Shown here: positions 15,329 to 24,452 of the stretch, one piece after another
Position numbering within the stretch: position 1 is the first letter of the stretch
How the letters are laid out: each line of letters starts with the position of its first letter
Assembly (NCBI RefSeq): GCF_003315415.1
Contig: NZ_QNSB01000014.1
Location: forward strand, 36,087-100,086
Source of the DNA: Brevibacterium sanguinis
GTDB taxonomy: Bacteria > Actinomycetota > Actinomycetes > Actinomycetales > Brevibacteriaceae
Length of the DNA stretch: 64,000 bases
Reading direction: 5' to 3'
Made by a program: the position numbers and the translations under genes
The notes under the pieces: model-generated
Databases searched by the model: none
The model's input: the letters and a program-made list of their open reading frames with translations, nothing else
What the model was told of the DNA's origin: nothing

Positions 15329-16156
15329 TCAACCGAGGTCGCATTCGAGGACCGAGGCGGGGCTGATCTCTGACTCGAGAGCCTCGAGGACGAGGCCGAC
15401 GTCGCCTGAGTCCTCGCAGGACACGACCAGGGTCAGCGGGGAGTCCGGGTCGCGTTCGCGCCGCAGCTCCTGGTAGATGAGCAGCCCGGCCCAGGCCCGT
15501 GCCCGGTCCCGGCGTTCGCGCAGGAAGTCGATGTTGTCGAGCACGATGACGGGCGGCCGGGAGAGGCTGGCGAGAGAGAACTCGAGGAGGAACTTCTGCA
15601 GTTCGCTGAGCTCGGAGACGAAGGTCGCCCCCTCGGCGTCGATGAGGAAGTCGGCGTCCTCGGCGTCGGAGGCCGAGAACGTGCCCGCAGGCAGTCGGTC
15701 GACGACCTCCGTCGCCGAGGCGATCGTGTCCCGGATCGTCCCGATGACCTCGTGCAGGGTGGACTTCGAGACCCATGGCTTGTACCAGGGCTGGAGCATG
15801 ATGAGGCGCTCGGCGAGGTGCTGGGCGACGGTGAAGTCCTTCTCCAGGTCGGTCAGCCCGGCGACGTGTCCGACGGCGACCTGTGAGCGCACCGCCCGTG
15901 ACTGTCGCCTGATGTCGTACTCGCCGATGCGACCGGTGCCGCGGGTGACTTTCATCCTGCCGGCCAGCGACAGCAGCAGGGAAGTCTTCCCGCTGCCCGC
16001 CGGTCCGCGGACGATCGCGACGGATCCGGCGGGGATGTCGAGGTCGACGTCGGCGAAGACATCACCCTGCTTGCCGGACATCGCCCAGTCACGCACCCGG
16101 ATCGCTCCGGATCCAAGGCCTGGTGCCTCGGCACCTGCGCTCTCGTGGCTGACCAT
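15329..16156 (-). CDS. ABC-type ATPase with degenerate catalytic motifs, partner of YhgE protein
   Basis: A 275-residue nucleotide-binding domain. Walker A is intact (GPAGSGKTS, residues 51-59). The signature motif LSGGQ is replaced by LSELQ (183-187). The Walker B Asp207 is present, but the following catalytic Glu is Asn208 (VLDNID), and the switch His position reads VVSCED (Ser246-Cys247). It can probably bind ATP but should hydrolyse it poorly, if at all. The ATG at 16156 is chosen for GGGGAGCGGAAG upstream; an in-frame ATG at 16198 would add 14 residues. It is the first gene of a two-gene minus-strand unit with the YhgE/Pip gene. Confidence 0.82.
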   Translation of the reverse strand: MVSHESAGAEAPGLGSGAIRVRDWAMSGKQGDVFADVDLDIPAGSVAIVRGPAGSGKTSLLLSLAGRMKVTRGTGRIGEYDIRRQSRAVRSQVAVGHVAGLTDLEKDFTVAQHLAERLIMLQPWYKPWVSKSTLHEVIGTIRDTIASATEVVDRLPAGTFSASDAEDADFLIDAEGATFVSELSELQKFLLEFSLASLSRPPVIVLDNIDFLRERRDRARAWAGLLIYQELRRERDPDSPLTLVVSCEDSGDVGLVLEALESEISPASVLECDLG

Positions 16157-16398
16157 ATCTTCCGCTCCCCACAGGATCTGCCTGCATCGACCGCTCACCC
16201 GCGCGTCAGACGAGAGACCGGAAACGGGCGGGCGAACAGAGTGACAAGTTACTCGACAGTAACTCTAGTCGCCGAAGCTGAGAATCCGCTTGGGATCTCG
16301 TGTGTCGGCATTCATACCCTAGCGGCTTCCGGCAGGCCGCCGTCCACTCGATCCTGCTGCCGCGAGCGCCGAGCGGGCGGAGACGACGGTCCTCAACG

Positions 16399-16404
16399 TA
16401 GGAT
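16399..16404 (+). promoter_or_regulatory. -10 hexamer (TAGGAT) of the TDT transporter gene
   Basis: TAGGAT is 8 nt before the ATG at 16413 and only 2 nt before the ATG at 16407. A leaderless transcript starting at 16413 would explain the absence of a properly spaced Shine-Dalgarno. Confidence 0.4.
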
Positions 16405-16412
16405 CGATGACC

Positions 16413-17492
16413 ATGGGAAGATCCGCAGCCGAGTCCAGGCCCTGGGGCCTGGGTCCCGCCACGGTTCCGCCTGGCTGCTTCGCTTCGGTGATGGCCACCG
16501 GCATCATGGCCGTCGGCGCGCACCTCAAGGGGCTCGACATCCTGTCGATCGCCCTGTTCTTGGTTGCCTGCGTACTCTACGTCTTCTTCCTCGTGCTCAT
16601 GGCCTGGCGGGCCGTGGCCCATCGCGAGGCGATGATCGCCGACCTCCACGACCCCGGCAAGGCGTTCGGCTTCTTCACCTTCGTCGCGGCCACGAACGTA
16701 CTGGCCACGGCGCTCGAGGGAATCGGTCGCGTGCTGCCCGGAATCGTCCTCTTCACCGTGGGCCTCTCCGCCTGGGTCGTCCTCGGCTACCTCGTCCCCT
16801 TCGGGGCGATCCTCACCTCACGCTCGCGTCCCGTCCTCAGGAGGGTCAATGGGACGTGGTTCGTCTGGTGCGTGGCCACGCAGTCGGTCGCGGTTGTCGC
16901 GACAGGATTGGCTCAGCAGGTCGCACACGGACACGGGCCCACCGCACTCGGCGCGGCGCTCTCACTCATCGCGATCGGCGCGTGGGCGGTCGGAGTGGGA
17001 CTCTATGCACTGTGCGCGGTCTTCGTCAGCCTGCGCGCCCTGCTCTACCGGCTCGGCCCTGACGATCTCGATGCTCCGTATTGGGTGACGATGGGCGCGC
17101 TGGCGATCTCGATCGTCGCTGGATCGCGCATCGTCGTGCTCGACGAGACACCGATGCTCAGCGTCACCCTGCTGCTCATCTCGGGCTCCTCGGCGGCTCT
17201 GTGGGCCTTCGCCACCTGGCTCATTCCCGCCCTGCTGCTCGCCGGCTGGTGGCGGCACGTCCATCACCGGGTGCCGATGCGCTATTCGGCTGAACTGTGG
17301 AGCATGGTCTTCCCTTTGGGAATGTACTCGGTGGCGAGCATGTACCTCGGGGAAGCAGAATCGATCCCCATCGCCGCCTGGATCGGCGGGCACTGGTACT
17401 GGGTCGCGCTCGGAGTCTGGGCGACCGTCTTCTGCGCTATGACCGCGATCGCTCTCCTCAGCCGTTCCGGACGTCGCACTGCATCCGCCTGA
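16413..17492 (+). CDS. TDT family transporter (TehA/SLAC1-like tellurite resistance or C4-dicarboxylate permease)
   Basis: An integral membrane protein of about 359 residues with roughly ten hydrophobic helices spread over its full length. The N-terminal PPGCFASVMATGIMAVG is typical of the family, in which a conserved Phe gates the pore. Family members move anions such as malate, sulfite or chloride, and some confer tellurite resistance; the substrate here cannot be told. The start could be ATG 16407, two residues longer. It converges with the DUF805 gene across a perfect 20-bp hairpin. Confidence 0.8.
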   Translation: MGRSAAESRPWGLGPATVPPGCFASVMATGIMAVGAHLKGLDILSIALFLVACVLYVFFLVLMAWRAVAHREAMIADLHDPGKAFGFFTFVAATNVLATALEGIGRVLPGIVLFTVGLSAWVVLGYLVPFGAILTSRSRPVLRRVNGTWFVWCVATQSVAVVATGLAQQVAHGHGPTALGAALSLIAIGAWAVGVGLYALCAVFVSLRALLYRLGPDDLDAPYWVTMGALAISIVAGSRIVVLDETPMLSVTLLLISGSSAALWAFATWLIPALLLAGWWRHVHHRVPMRYSAELWSMVFPLGMYSVASMYLGEAESIPIAAWIGGHWYWVALGVWATVFCAMTAIALLSRSGRRTASA

Positions 17493-17539
17493 GCGGACAC
17501 CCCCGCCGACCGACCGAGGGTCATTCTGAATCGAGACGA

Positions 17540-17600
17540 CGCCGCCTCGTCCGCTGCAGTTCAGACTTCTCGACGTGGAGCTGCAGCGGACGAGGCGGCG
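17540..17600. terminator. Perfect 20-bp inverted repeat between convergent genes
   Basis: Bases 17540-17559 and 17581-17600 are exact reverse complements, with a 21-nt loop. They lie in the 155-nt gap between the TDT transporter and DUF805 stops. No T-run follows on either strand, so this is a U-less bidirectional terminator or 3'-end stabiliser. Confidence 0.6.
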
Positions 17601-17647
17601 GCGGGGCGGATTGAGCCCGGAGAGGACTCAATCACCCTCCGAGTCGC

Positions 17648-18193
17648 TCAGGCTCGGACGTCGAAGCGCTGACCCTCGGGCTTGGGCGGCATGAGCATGA
17701 GGACGAGCACGATGAGCGAGCCGACGCTCGGGATGAGGTTGAGGAAGAACAGGGGCCCGGGGAAGTTCGCGTCGTGGAGCCTGCGCCAAGATACAGCGAG
17801 CCATGGGACGAGGACAGCGAGGCCGATGAGGCCGCCGAGGACGACACCGATGATCATGATCATCGAGCCCGGACCCGATGCGGCATCAACCGCAGCACTG
17901 GACGCGTAGGGATCGTACGGGTCGACGCTCGCCGCGGAACCGGCCAGCATGGCTCCGCCGATGCCGATGAGGATGCCGGGGACCAATTGCAGCAGGAACG
18001 TGAAGAGAGCGACCCACCAGTACTCGCTGCGGGAGGCACGGCCCGAGAATGTCGCGTACTTCTTGAAGAAGCGCTTGACGGCCTGACCGAATTTGGCGCC
18101 ATAGAGAGGCAGGGACAGATCGTCGGGATTCGTGGCACCGGCGATGGCGGCGCCGGGTCCGGCGGGGTATGCGGGATTCGCGTCGTAGGACAT
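17648..18193 (-). CDS. DUF805 family membrane protein
   Basis: A 181-residue protein with a short Pro/Ala/Tyr-rich N-terminal tail followed by the DUF805 region: FFKKYATFSGRASRSEYWW, three to four hydrophobic helices, and the conserved SWRRLHDANFPG loop before the last two helices. The family is of unknown function and is widespread in bacterial membranes. The ATG at 18193 is chosen for AGAAGG 5 nt upstream; the longer frame has no start signal. Confidence 0.85.
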   Translation of the reverse strand: MSYDANPAYPAGPGAAIAGATNPDDLSLPLYGAKFGQAVKRFFKKYATFSGRASRSEYWWVALFTFLLQLVPGILIGIGGAMLAGSAASVDPYDPYASSAAVDAASGPGSMIMIIGVVLGGLIGLAVLVPWLAVSWRRLHDANFPGPLFFLNLIPSVGSLIVLVLMLMPPKPEGQRFDVRA

Positions 18194-18380
18194 AGCGACC
18201 TTCTGGTTGATGTGCACGGATGCTGCCGTGGCCCGGATCCTCGCGGATGCCGACACCAGCCTGACAGCGAGTCCATTGTTGCATCACAGAAGCCTGAGAG
18301 TCGCGTGATCCCGGCAGATATGTCGAGACTGTGACAAACACTGCAGAACCGTCATACTTCGCACATCCCGCGCCTCAGCA

Positions 18381-18421
18381 CCGACGACCCCTGCGGAACC
18401 GGGTTCCGCAGGGGTCGTCGG
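18381..18421. terminator. Perfect 18-bp hairpin downstream of the MFS gene
   Basis: Bases 18381-18398 pair exactly with 18404-18421 across a 5-nt CCGGG loop. The hairpin begins 11 nt after the MFS stop on the minus strand. No T-run follows. Confidence 0.65.
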
Positions 18422-18432
18422 CAGCCCGAGTC

Positions 18433-19734
18433 TCAGGCGTCTCCCCCGGTCAGCGCGTAGGCCTCGTCGAGCGGCGCCTCCTCGAGGTGACCGTCGACGC
18501 GGCGCAGCGCCGTCCAGCCGAGGCCGAGCACGACGATCGAGGCGAGCACGGCACCGGCGCCGAAGAGGTAGGGCGCACCGGCGCTGATCGACTCGGAGAC
18601 CGCTCCGGCGACCATCGGGGCGATGGCTCCGCCGAGGAACCGCACCCCCGAATACGTGCCCGAGGCGACCGGGCGCGGCAGCTCGCTGACCTCCATGACC
18701 GATTCCGTGAACACGGTGTTGAGCACGCCGAGCAGCAGGCCCGCGGCGATGACGCAGACGATGATGCCGACGAACGAGTCGACGAGGAATGCCATGGCAG
18801 CCAGCAGCGCTGCCAGCAGGACGAGGGTGAGGACGAGGCTGCGACGGCGGCCGATCCTCTTCGTCAGCAGCGGCGCTCCGAACACCGAGGTGACGGCGAG
18901 GCACACACCCCACCCGAAGAAGACCCAGCCCAGGCCCATCGCGCCGAAGTCCTCCATGCCGCGGGCGTGTGCGGCGGCTTCGACCGGGAACGGGCTGTAG
19001 GCGAGGAGGACGAAGAACCCGAAGTTGTAGAGCAGCGCGGCGATCCCCAGCGTCGCGATGCCGGGATGGGCGAGCGCCCGGAAGGTGGCGCCGAGGCCGA
19101 TGCGCTCCCCGCCCGCCGAGGCGATGGATCCGGTCCTGCCGCTCGGCAGCAGCACCATGATCGCGATGAACCCGATGGCCATGAGCACGGCGGTGCCGAA
19201 GAACGGGCCGCGCCAGGAGATCCCTCCGAGCAGGCCGCCGAGCAGCGGACCGGTCGCGATGCCGATGCCCAGCGCCGCCTCGTAGAGGATGATCGCCTTG
19301 TCGGCACCGCCCGAGGCCGCCCCGACGATCGTCGACAGGGCGGTGGAGATGAAGAGCGCGTTGCCGAGGCCCCATCCTGCGCGGAAGCCGATGATCTGGT
19401 CGACCGTGCCCGAGAGTCCGGCGAGCGCGGCGAACGCGACGATGAGGATGAGTCCGATGAGCAGGGTGCTCTTCGCGCCGATGCGCGAGGACACGAAGCT
19501 CGTGAAGAACATCATGCCGCCGGTGATGAAGAGGTAGCTCGTGAACAGCAGCATCGACTGCGCGGGCGAGGCGTCGAGCTCCGCCGAGATCGCCGGGAGG
19601 ATCGGGTCGACGAGCCCGATCCCCATGAAGGCGATGACGCAGGCGAATGCCACCGCCCAGACTGCTCGGGGCTGCCGGAGGACGGATGCCTGTCCGTCCC
19701 GGCCTGCGCTTGTGCTCTGTCTGTCTGTGCTCAC
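18433..19734 (-). CDS. MFS transporter, drug:H+ antiporter type
   Basis: This 433-residue protein has 12 hydrophobic helices. The first helix reads VWAVAFACVIAFMGIGLVDPILP and the loop 2-3 signature is present as SSRIGAKSTLLIGL. It is probably a proton-driven exporter of small toxic compounds. The start is the GTG at 19734, whose GTGA overlaps the stop of the MarR gene by 4 nt, so the two are translationally coupled. A much longer open frame upstream only shadows the MarR gene and was discarded. Confidence 0.88.
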   Translation of the reverse strand: MSTDRQSTSAGRDGQASVLRQPRAVWAVAFACVIAFMGIGLVDPILPAISAELDASPAQSMLLFTSYLFITGGMMFFTSFVSSRIGAKSTLLIGLILIVAFAALAGLSGTVDQIIGFRAGWGLGNALFISTALSTIVGAASGGADKAIILYEAALGIGIATGPLLGGLLGGISWRGPFFGTAVLMAIGFIAIMVLLPSGRTGSIASAGGERIGLGATFRALAHPGIATLGIAALLYNFGFFVLLAYSPFPVEAAAHARGMEDFGAMGLGWVFFGWGVCLAVTSVFGAPLLTKRIGRRRSLVLTLVLLAALLAAMAFLVDSFVGIIVCVIAAGLLLGVLNTVFTESVMEVSELPRPVASGTYSGVRFLGGAIAPMVAGAVSESISAGAPYLFGAGAVLASIVVLGLGWTALRRVDGHLEEAPLDEAYALTGGDA

Positions 19735-20210
19735 GTGCTCGGTGTTCCCTTTCTCGATTCTGAGGTGTCCCGGTCCACCGGGTGCTGGTCGGCGAGGTAC
19801 TCGGTGACGAGACCGAGTGCCCTGTCCACGCCCACCCGCTCCTCGGCGGACAGCGATCGGAAGTACGGCTCCATCTGCTCGGCGACGAGCGAGCGATGCC
19901 CTGCCAGGCGCTCGCTGCCGGCCTCCGTGAGGGAGAACTGGGACGCTCGCCTGTCGGCCTTGCTCGCGGAGCGCTCGACCAGTCCCTCGGACTCCAATCC
20001 GGCCAGGATCTTCGTCGCGGCCGGCTGGGAGCAGAGGTAGCCCTGGGCGAAGTGCCCGACGCGCACCGGCTGGTACTGCTCGACGACGGCGAGCGCGCGC
20101 AGCGAGTTGAGGTCGCTCTCGTTGCCGATGACCCGGCGCACGGCCCTGGTCAGGCGCGACGAGACGACGACCAGACGCGAGACGAGCTCGCCCGGATCCA
20201 CATCTTCCAT
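19731..20210 (-). CDS. MarR family transcriptional regulator
   Basis: A 159-residue winged-helix regulator. The recognition region is about residues 55-95 (VGHFAQGYLCSQPAATKILAGLE, then the wing KADRRASQFSLTEAG). It is the first gene of a two-gene operon with the MFS exporter and probably represses it until a ligand binds. The start ATG has no ribosome binding site; TATAAA stands 6 nt upstream, so the message may be leaderless. An inverted repeat overlaps the start codon. Confidence 0.9.
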   Translation of the reverse strand: MEDVDPGELVSRLVVVSSRLTRAVRRVIGNESDLNSLRALAVVEQYQPVRVGHFAQGYLCSQPAATKILAGLESEGLVERSASKADRRASQFSLTEAGSERLAGHRSLVAEQMEPYFRSLSAEERVGVDRALGLVTEYLADQHPVDRDTSESRKGTPST

Positions 20211-20235
20211 AACTCATTTATATACCTTGGTTATG
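20208..20235. promoter_or_regulatory. Inverted repeat over the MarR gene start (operator candidate)
   Basis: CATAAC (20208-20213) and GTTATG (20230-20235) are reverse complements and flank an AT-rich core that includes ATACC-TT-GGTTAT. It covers the start codon and the likely -10, a common site for autorepression. Confidence 0.4.
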
Positions 20236-20306
20236 TACTTTTGCAAGCGGTATCGCGGAGTCCGGGCGCAGCCGTCGTCTCGTGGAATCGCGGCACGTCG
20301 GCGTGT

Positions 20307-20312
20307 TAGTCT
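20307..20312 (+). promoter_or_regulatory. -10 hexamer (TAGTCT) of the rib operon promoter
   Basis: TAGTCT would place the transcription start near 20319, two to three bases before the first stem of the riboswitch, so the RNA begins almost directly with the aptamer. Confidence 0.5.
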
Positions 20313-20321
20313 GTGCTCAAT

Positions 20322-20445
20322 ATGTTCCGGGGACGGTGAAATTCCGTGCCGGCGGTGACAGTCCGCGACCTGGGTGCACGTCGTGCACCCGGTTGACTCG
20401 GTGGAATTCCGAGACCGACAGTAAGAGTCTGGATGGGAGGAACAT
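20322..20445 (+). ncRNA. FMN riboswitch (RFN element) aptamer
   Basis: The conserved RFN blocks are all present in order: GGGGACGGTGAAATTCCG (20329-20346), GGCGGTGACAGTCCGCGA, GGTGGAATTCCGAGACCGAC and GTCTGGATGGGAGGA. The closing stem P1 is ATGTTCC (20322-20328) with GGAACAT (20439-20445). A variable stem (GGGTGCACG/CGTGCACCC) lies in the middle. Binding of FMN represses the downstream riboflavin genes. The expression platform follows at 20527-20560. Confidence 0.95.
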
Positions 20446-20464
20446 GGCGACCACGGTCGACTGA
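20444..20464 (+). CDS. Possible six-residue leader peptide (MATTVD) inside the riboswitch leader
   Basis: An ATG follows GGGAGG by only 3 nt, at the 3' edge of P1, and is followed by five codons and a stop. The Shine-Dalgarno-like bases and the ATG belong to the P1 strand, so ligand binding would hide them. It may be chance. Confidence 0.25.
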   Translation: MATTVD

Positions 20465-20526
20465 TCGAGCACTGTCAGCAGTGCCGGCCAGGATTCCGCG
20501 GCACCGTGCACATTGCACCCGCAATC

Positions 20527-20560
20527 TCCTCCCTCCCGGTTCGAGCTGGGAGGTTTTTTC
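20527..20560 (+). terminator. Riboswitch expression platform: hairpin that can act as terminator and Shine-Dalgarno sequestor
   Basis: CCTCCC (20532-20537) pairs with GGGAGG (20548-20553), extended by a G-U and a G-C pair, and six Ts follow (20554-20559). GGGAGG is also the only ribosome binding site for the ribD ATG at 20562, 8 nt away. The competing antiterminator pairs TCCTCCC (20527-20533) with GGGAGGA (20435-20441) of the aptamer, which excludes P1. Confidence 0.8.
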
Positions 20561-20561
20561 A

Positions 20562-21620
20562 ATGGGTGCGGAGTTCTCCGACCACGAGACCGCTGCGATG
20601 GCGGCGGCCCTGCGTGCTGCCCGCCGCGGCCACCGGGGGGCGAACCCTCTCGTCGGAGCGGCGCTCCTCACTGCCGACGGCCGAACCGTGACCGGATTCC
20701 ACGCCGGTGCCGGCGCACCTCATGCCGAGGTCGACGCGATCGCCGAGGCCCGCCGCCTCGGCGTCGACCTCTCCTCATCGACGCTGTTCGTCACCCTGGA
20801 ACCCTGCTCGCATCGGGGTCGCACCGGCCCCTGCACGCAGGCGATCCTCGACGCCGGGATCCCCGAGGTCGTCTTCGCGCTCCCCGATTCCCATGCCATC
20901 GCCTCCGGTGGCGGAACTCTCCTCGCCGAGGCGGGGGTGCGCGTCCGCTCGGGACTCGGACGGGACGAATCGGCGGCGCTCAACGCCCGCTGGCGCCTCG
21001 CCGTGGGCACCTCCCGCCCGTTCGTCACCGCGAAGATCGCGCAGAGCCTCGACGGGCGCGCGGCTGCGGCTGACGGGACGAGTCAGTGGATCACCTCGGC
21101 GCAGTCGCGCGAACACGCCCACCTCCTGCGGTCACGAGTCGGAGCGATCATCGTCGGCACGGGAACCGCCTCGGCGGACAATCCCCGGCTCAGCGCCCGC
21201 GATGCCGACGGACGCCTGCTGGCATCCCAGCCGCTGCCCGTCGTCATCGGCGTCTCGTCCCTGCCCGCCGCCTCCCACCTGGCCCGCAATCCCAAGACCC
21301 TGCATGTGCGCACCCGCGACGTCCACGCCGCGCTCAGTGAACTCGACGCGCAGGGCATCGAGCACGTCCTCGTCGAAGGAGGGCCGTCCCTGCTCGGCTC
21401 GTTCTTCGCCGCCGGGGTCGTCGACGAGGTCTTCTGCTACCAGGCACCGACGATCCTCGGCCCCGGGCGCTCCTCGCTCGAGGGACTGTCGATCTCCACC
21501 CTCGCCGAGTCGATCAGCCTGGTCCCGGACGACACGGCCGAGCCCGCCGTGTCCCGGCTGGGACCCGACGTGCTCCTCCACTTCGCGCCCGCACCGCCGG
21601 CTCCGACCTTCGCCATCTGA
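20562..21620 (+). CDS. ribD: Bifunctional riboflavin biosynthesis deaminase/reductase
   Basis: A 352-residue cytosolic enzyme for the second and third steps of riboflavin synthesis. The N-terminal cytidine-deaminase-like zinc site is His54-Ala-Glu plus Cys82 and Cys91 in EPCSHRGRTGPC. It deaminates the pyrimidine made by GTP cyclohydrolase II. The C-terminal dihydrofolate-reductase-like half, from about residue 150 (RPFVTAKIAQSLDGRAA), reduces the ribosyl side chain with NADPH; VEGGPSLLGSFF is the family's C-terminal motif. It is the first gene after the FMN riboswitch and is followed by ribE, ribBA and ribH. The start is fixed by the GGGAGG contained in the regulatory hairpin. Confidence 0.95.
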   Translation: MGAEFSDHETAAMAAALRAARRGHRGANPLVGAALLTADGRTVTGFHAGAGAPHAEVDAIAEARRLGVDLSSSTLFVTLEPCSHRGRTGPCTQAILDAGIPEVVFALPDSHAIASGGGTLLAEAGVRVRSGLGRDESAALNARWRLAVGTSRPFVTAKIAQSLDGRAAAADGTSQWITSAQSREHAHLLRSRVGAIIVGTGTASADNPRLSARDADGRLLASQPLPVVIGVSSLPAASHLARNPKTLHVRTRDVHAALSELDAQGIEHVLVEGGPSLLGSFFAAGVVDEVFCYQAPTILGPGRSSLEGLSISTLAESISLVPDDTAEPAVSRLGPDVLLHFAPAPPAPTFAI

Positions 21621-21680
21621 CCTCCGCACGCCCGGCAGCCGGCTCTCTCATCCATCCGCATCAACCGCACAGGAGGACAC

Positions 21681-22476
21681 GTGTTCACCGGAATCATCGA
21701 ACGCCTCGGTCGCGTCGAGGCCATCGAGCTCGGCGCCGACTCGGCCGTCATCACGATCGACGCGGGTGACCTCGTCGCCGATCTCGACCTCGGCGGCTCC
21801 CTGGCCGTCAACGGGGTCTGCCTGACCTCGATCCGCGCCGCGGATGCGACCGGCGCTGACCCCGCAGGCGCGGCTGCCGCCTCCGCGGCGGGGAGCGATG
21901 CGGATGCGGCCGGCGCTGCCCCCTCGGCGGCGGGACGCTTCCGGGCCGAGGTCATGGGCGAGACCCTGCGGCTGACCGGGATCGGATCCCTGGAGGTCGG
22001 CGACGAGGTCAACCTCGAACGCTGCACCCCGGCCTCCGGTCGCCTCGACGGGCATGTCGTCCAGGGCCACGTCGACGGCTGCGGTCAGCTGCTCAGCCGC
22101 ACCGACCACGACGACTGGTCGACGCTGCGCATCGGCATCCCGAACGAGCTCGCCCCCTACACCGCCGTCAAGGGATCGATCGCTCTCAACGGGGTCTCGC
22201 TCACCCTGACCGCGGTCTCCGCGCCGCACGAGGCGAGCTCCTGGGTCGAGGTCGGGCTCATCCCCGCCACGCTGACCCACACCACGTTCGGGAGACTGCC
22301 GATCGGCGCTCCCGTCAACATCGAGGTCGACGTGCTCGCGAAGTACACGGCGCGCCTGCTCTCGTTCCGCACCCCCACGATCTCCCCGCTCACGGGCGGG
22401 CCCGCGTCCGCCGGCGTCCACACCGTCGCCGGCTCCGCGTCCCTCTCCGCCACCCCTACCGCACAAGGAAACGACC

Positions 22477-22484
<8 letters not shown>
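21681..22484 (+). CDS. ribE: Riboflavin synthase alpha chain with an Ala/Gly-rich insertion
   Basis: A 267-residue enzyme that dismutates two 6,7-dimethyl-8-ribityllumazine molecules to riboflavin. Two beta-barrel repeats are visible: MFTGIIERLGRVEAIE to about residue 115, and from HVVQGHVDGCGQL to about 225. The first barrel is interrupted between residues 54 and 86 by a low-complexity Ala/Gly/Asp/Ser stretch absent from the usual 200-220-residue proteins. The insert is built from a partly repeated 60-nt unit (24-nt copies starting at 21840 and 21900, two differences). The start is GTG with AGGAGG 4 nt upstream. It overlaps ribBA by 8 nt. Confidence 0.93.
21840..21923 (+). repeat. Imperfect 60-nt-period direct repeat inside ribE
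   Basis: The 24 nt at 21840-21863 recur at 21900-21923 with two substitutions, exactly 60 nt apart, so the frame is kept. The repeat encodes the Ala-rich insertion of riboflavin synthase. Confidence 0.7.
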
Positions 22485-23832
<1,348 letters not shown>

Positions 23833-23902
23833 CTCGGGCCGACCGCCCGCACGACCCGACTTCATCTCGACCGCAGCATCCACCACGACCGAAGGAACAC
23901 CC

Positions 23903-24379
23903 ATGGCCCATTTCGGAGCACCCGACATCTCCCTCGACGCCCGCGACCTCTCGGTGGCGATCGTCGCCGCATCCTGGCACACGCAGATCATGGACGGCCT
24001 CGTCGCCGGCGCGCAGCGGGCCGCGGAGGAGGCCGGCGCCCAGACCACCCTCATCCGGGTGCCCGGCAGCTTCGAGCTGCCCGTGGCCGCCGCCCGCCTG
24101 GTCCCGCACTTCGATGCGGTCGTGGCGCTGGGCGTCGTCATCCGCGGTGGCACACCCCACTTCGACTACGTGTGCCAGGCGGCGACGGACGGACTCAACC
24201 GGGTCGCCATCGACTCCCGCACACCCGTCGGCTTCGGGGTCCTCACCTGCGACACCGAAGAGCAGGGTCTCGACCGGGCCGGTCTCGAGGGCTCCCGGGA
24301 GGACAAGGGGCACGAGGCGATGACCGCCGCCCTGGCCACCGCCCAGGTCCTCGCCGACTACCCGCTCACGCAAGCTTGA
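23903..24379 (+). CDS. ribH: 6,7-dimethyl-8-ribityllumazine synthase
   Basis: A 158-residue enzyme that condenses the ribityl pyrimidine with dihydroxybutanone phosphate; it normally forms a 60-mer or pentamer. Visible family blocks are [52 protein letters not shown] (with the catalytic His) and [16 protein letters not shown] precedes the ATG. It is the last gene of the riboflavin operon, and its stop codon overlaps the first base of a perfect 24-bp inverted repeat. Confidence 0.95.
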   Translation: MAHFGAPDISLDARDLSVAIVAASWHTQIMDGLVAGAQRAAEEAGAQTTLIRVPGSFELPVAAARLVPHFDAVVALGVVIRGGTPHFDYVCQAATDGLNRVAIDSRTPVGFGVLTCDTEEQGLDRAGLEGSREDKGHEAMTAALATAQVLADYPLTQA

Positions 24380-24434
24380 TCACATTTGGTGCTATACATC
24401 TGATTCAAAACAGATGTATAGCACCAAATGTGAT
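24379..24434. terminator. Perfect 24-bp low-GC inverted repeat between convergent ribH and poxB
   Basis: Bases 24379-24402 are an exact reverse complement of 24411-24434, with an 8-nt loop (ATTCAAAA). Each arm has 9 G/C in 24, about 37 %, against a neighbourhood near 70 %. It starts at the last base of the ribH stop and ends 19 nt from the poxB stop. No T-run adjoins. It may be a bidirectional terminator, but its base composition suggests a foreign origin or a protein-binding site. Confidence 0.7.
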
Positions 24435-24452
24435 GGAAGTTCGGCGACGACC

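Noticed and set aside
18433..20217. A 594-codon frame that would extend the MFS gene upstream
   Set aside because: The upstream part only reads the MarR gene in another frame; the GTG at 19734 with the 4-nt overlap is a far better start.
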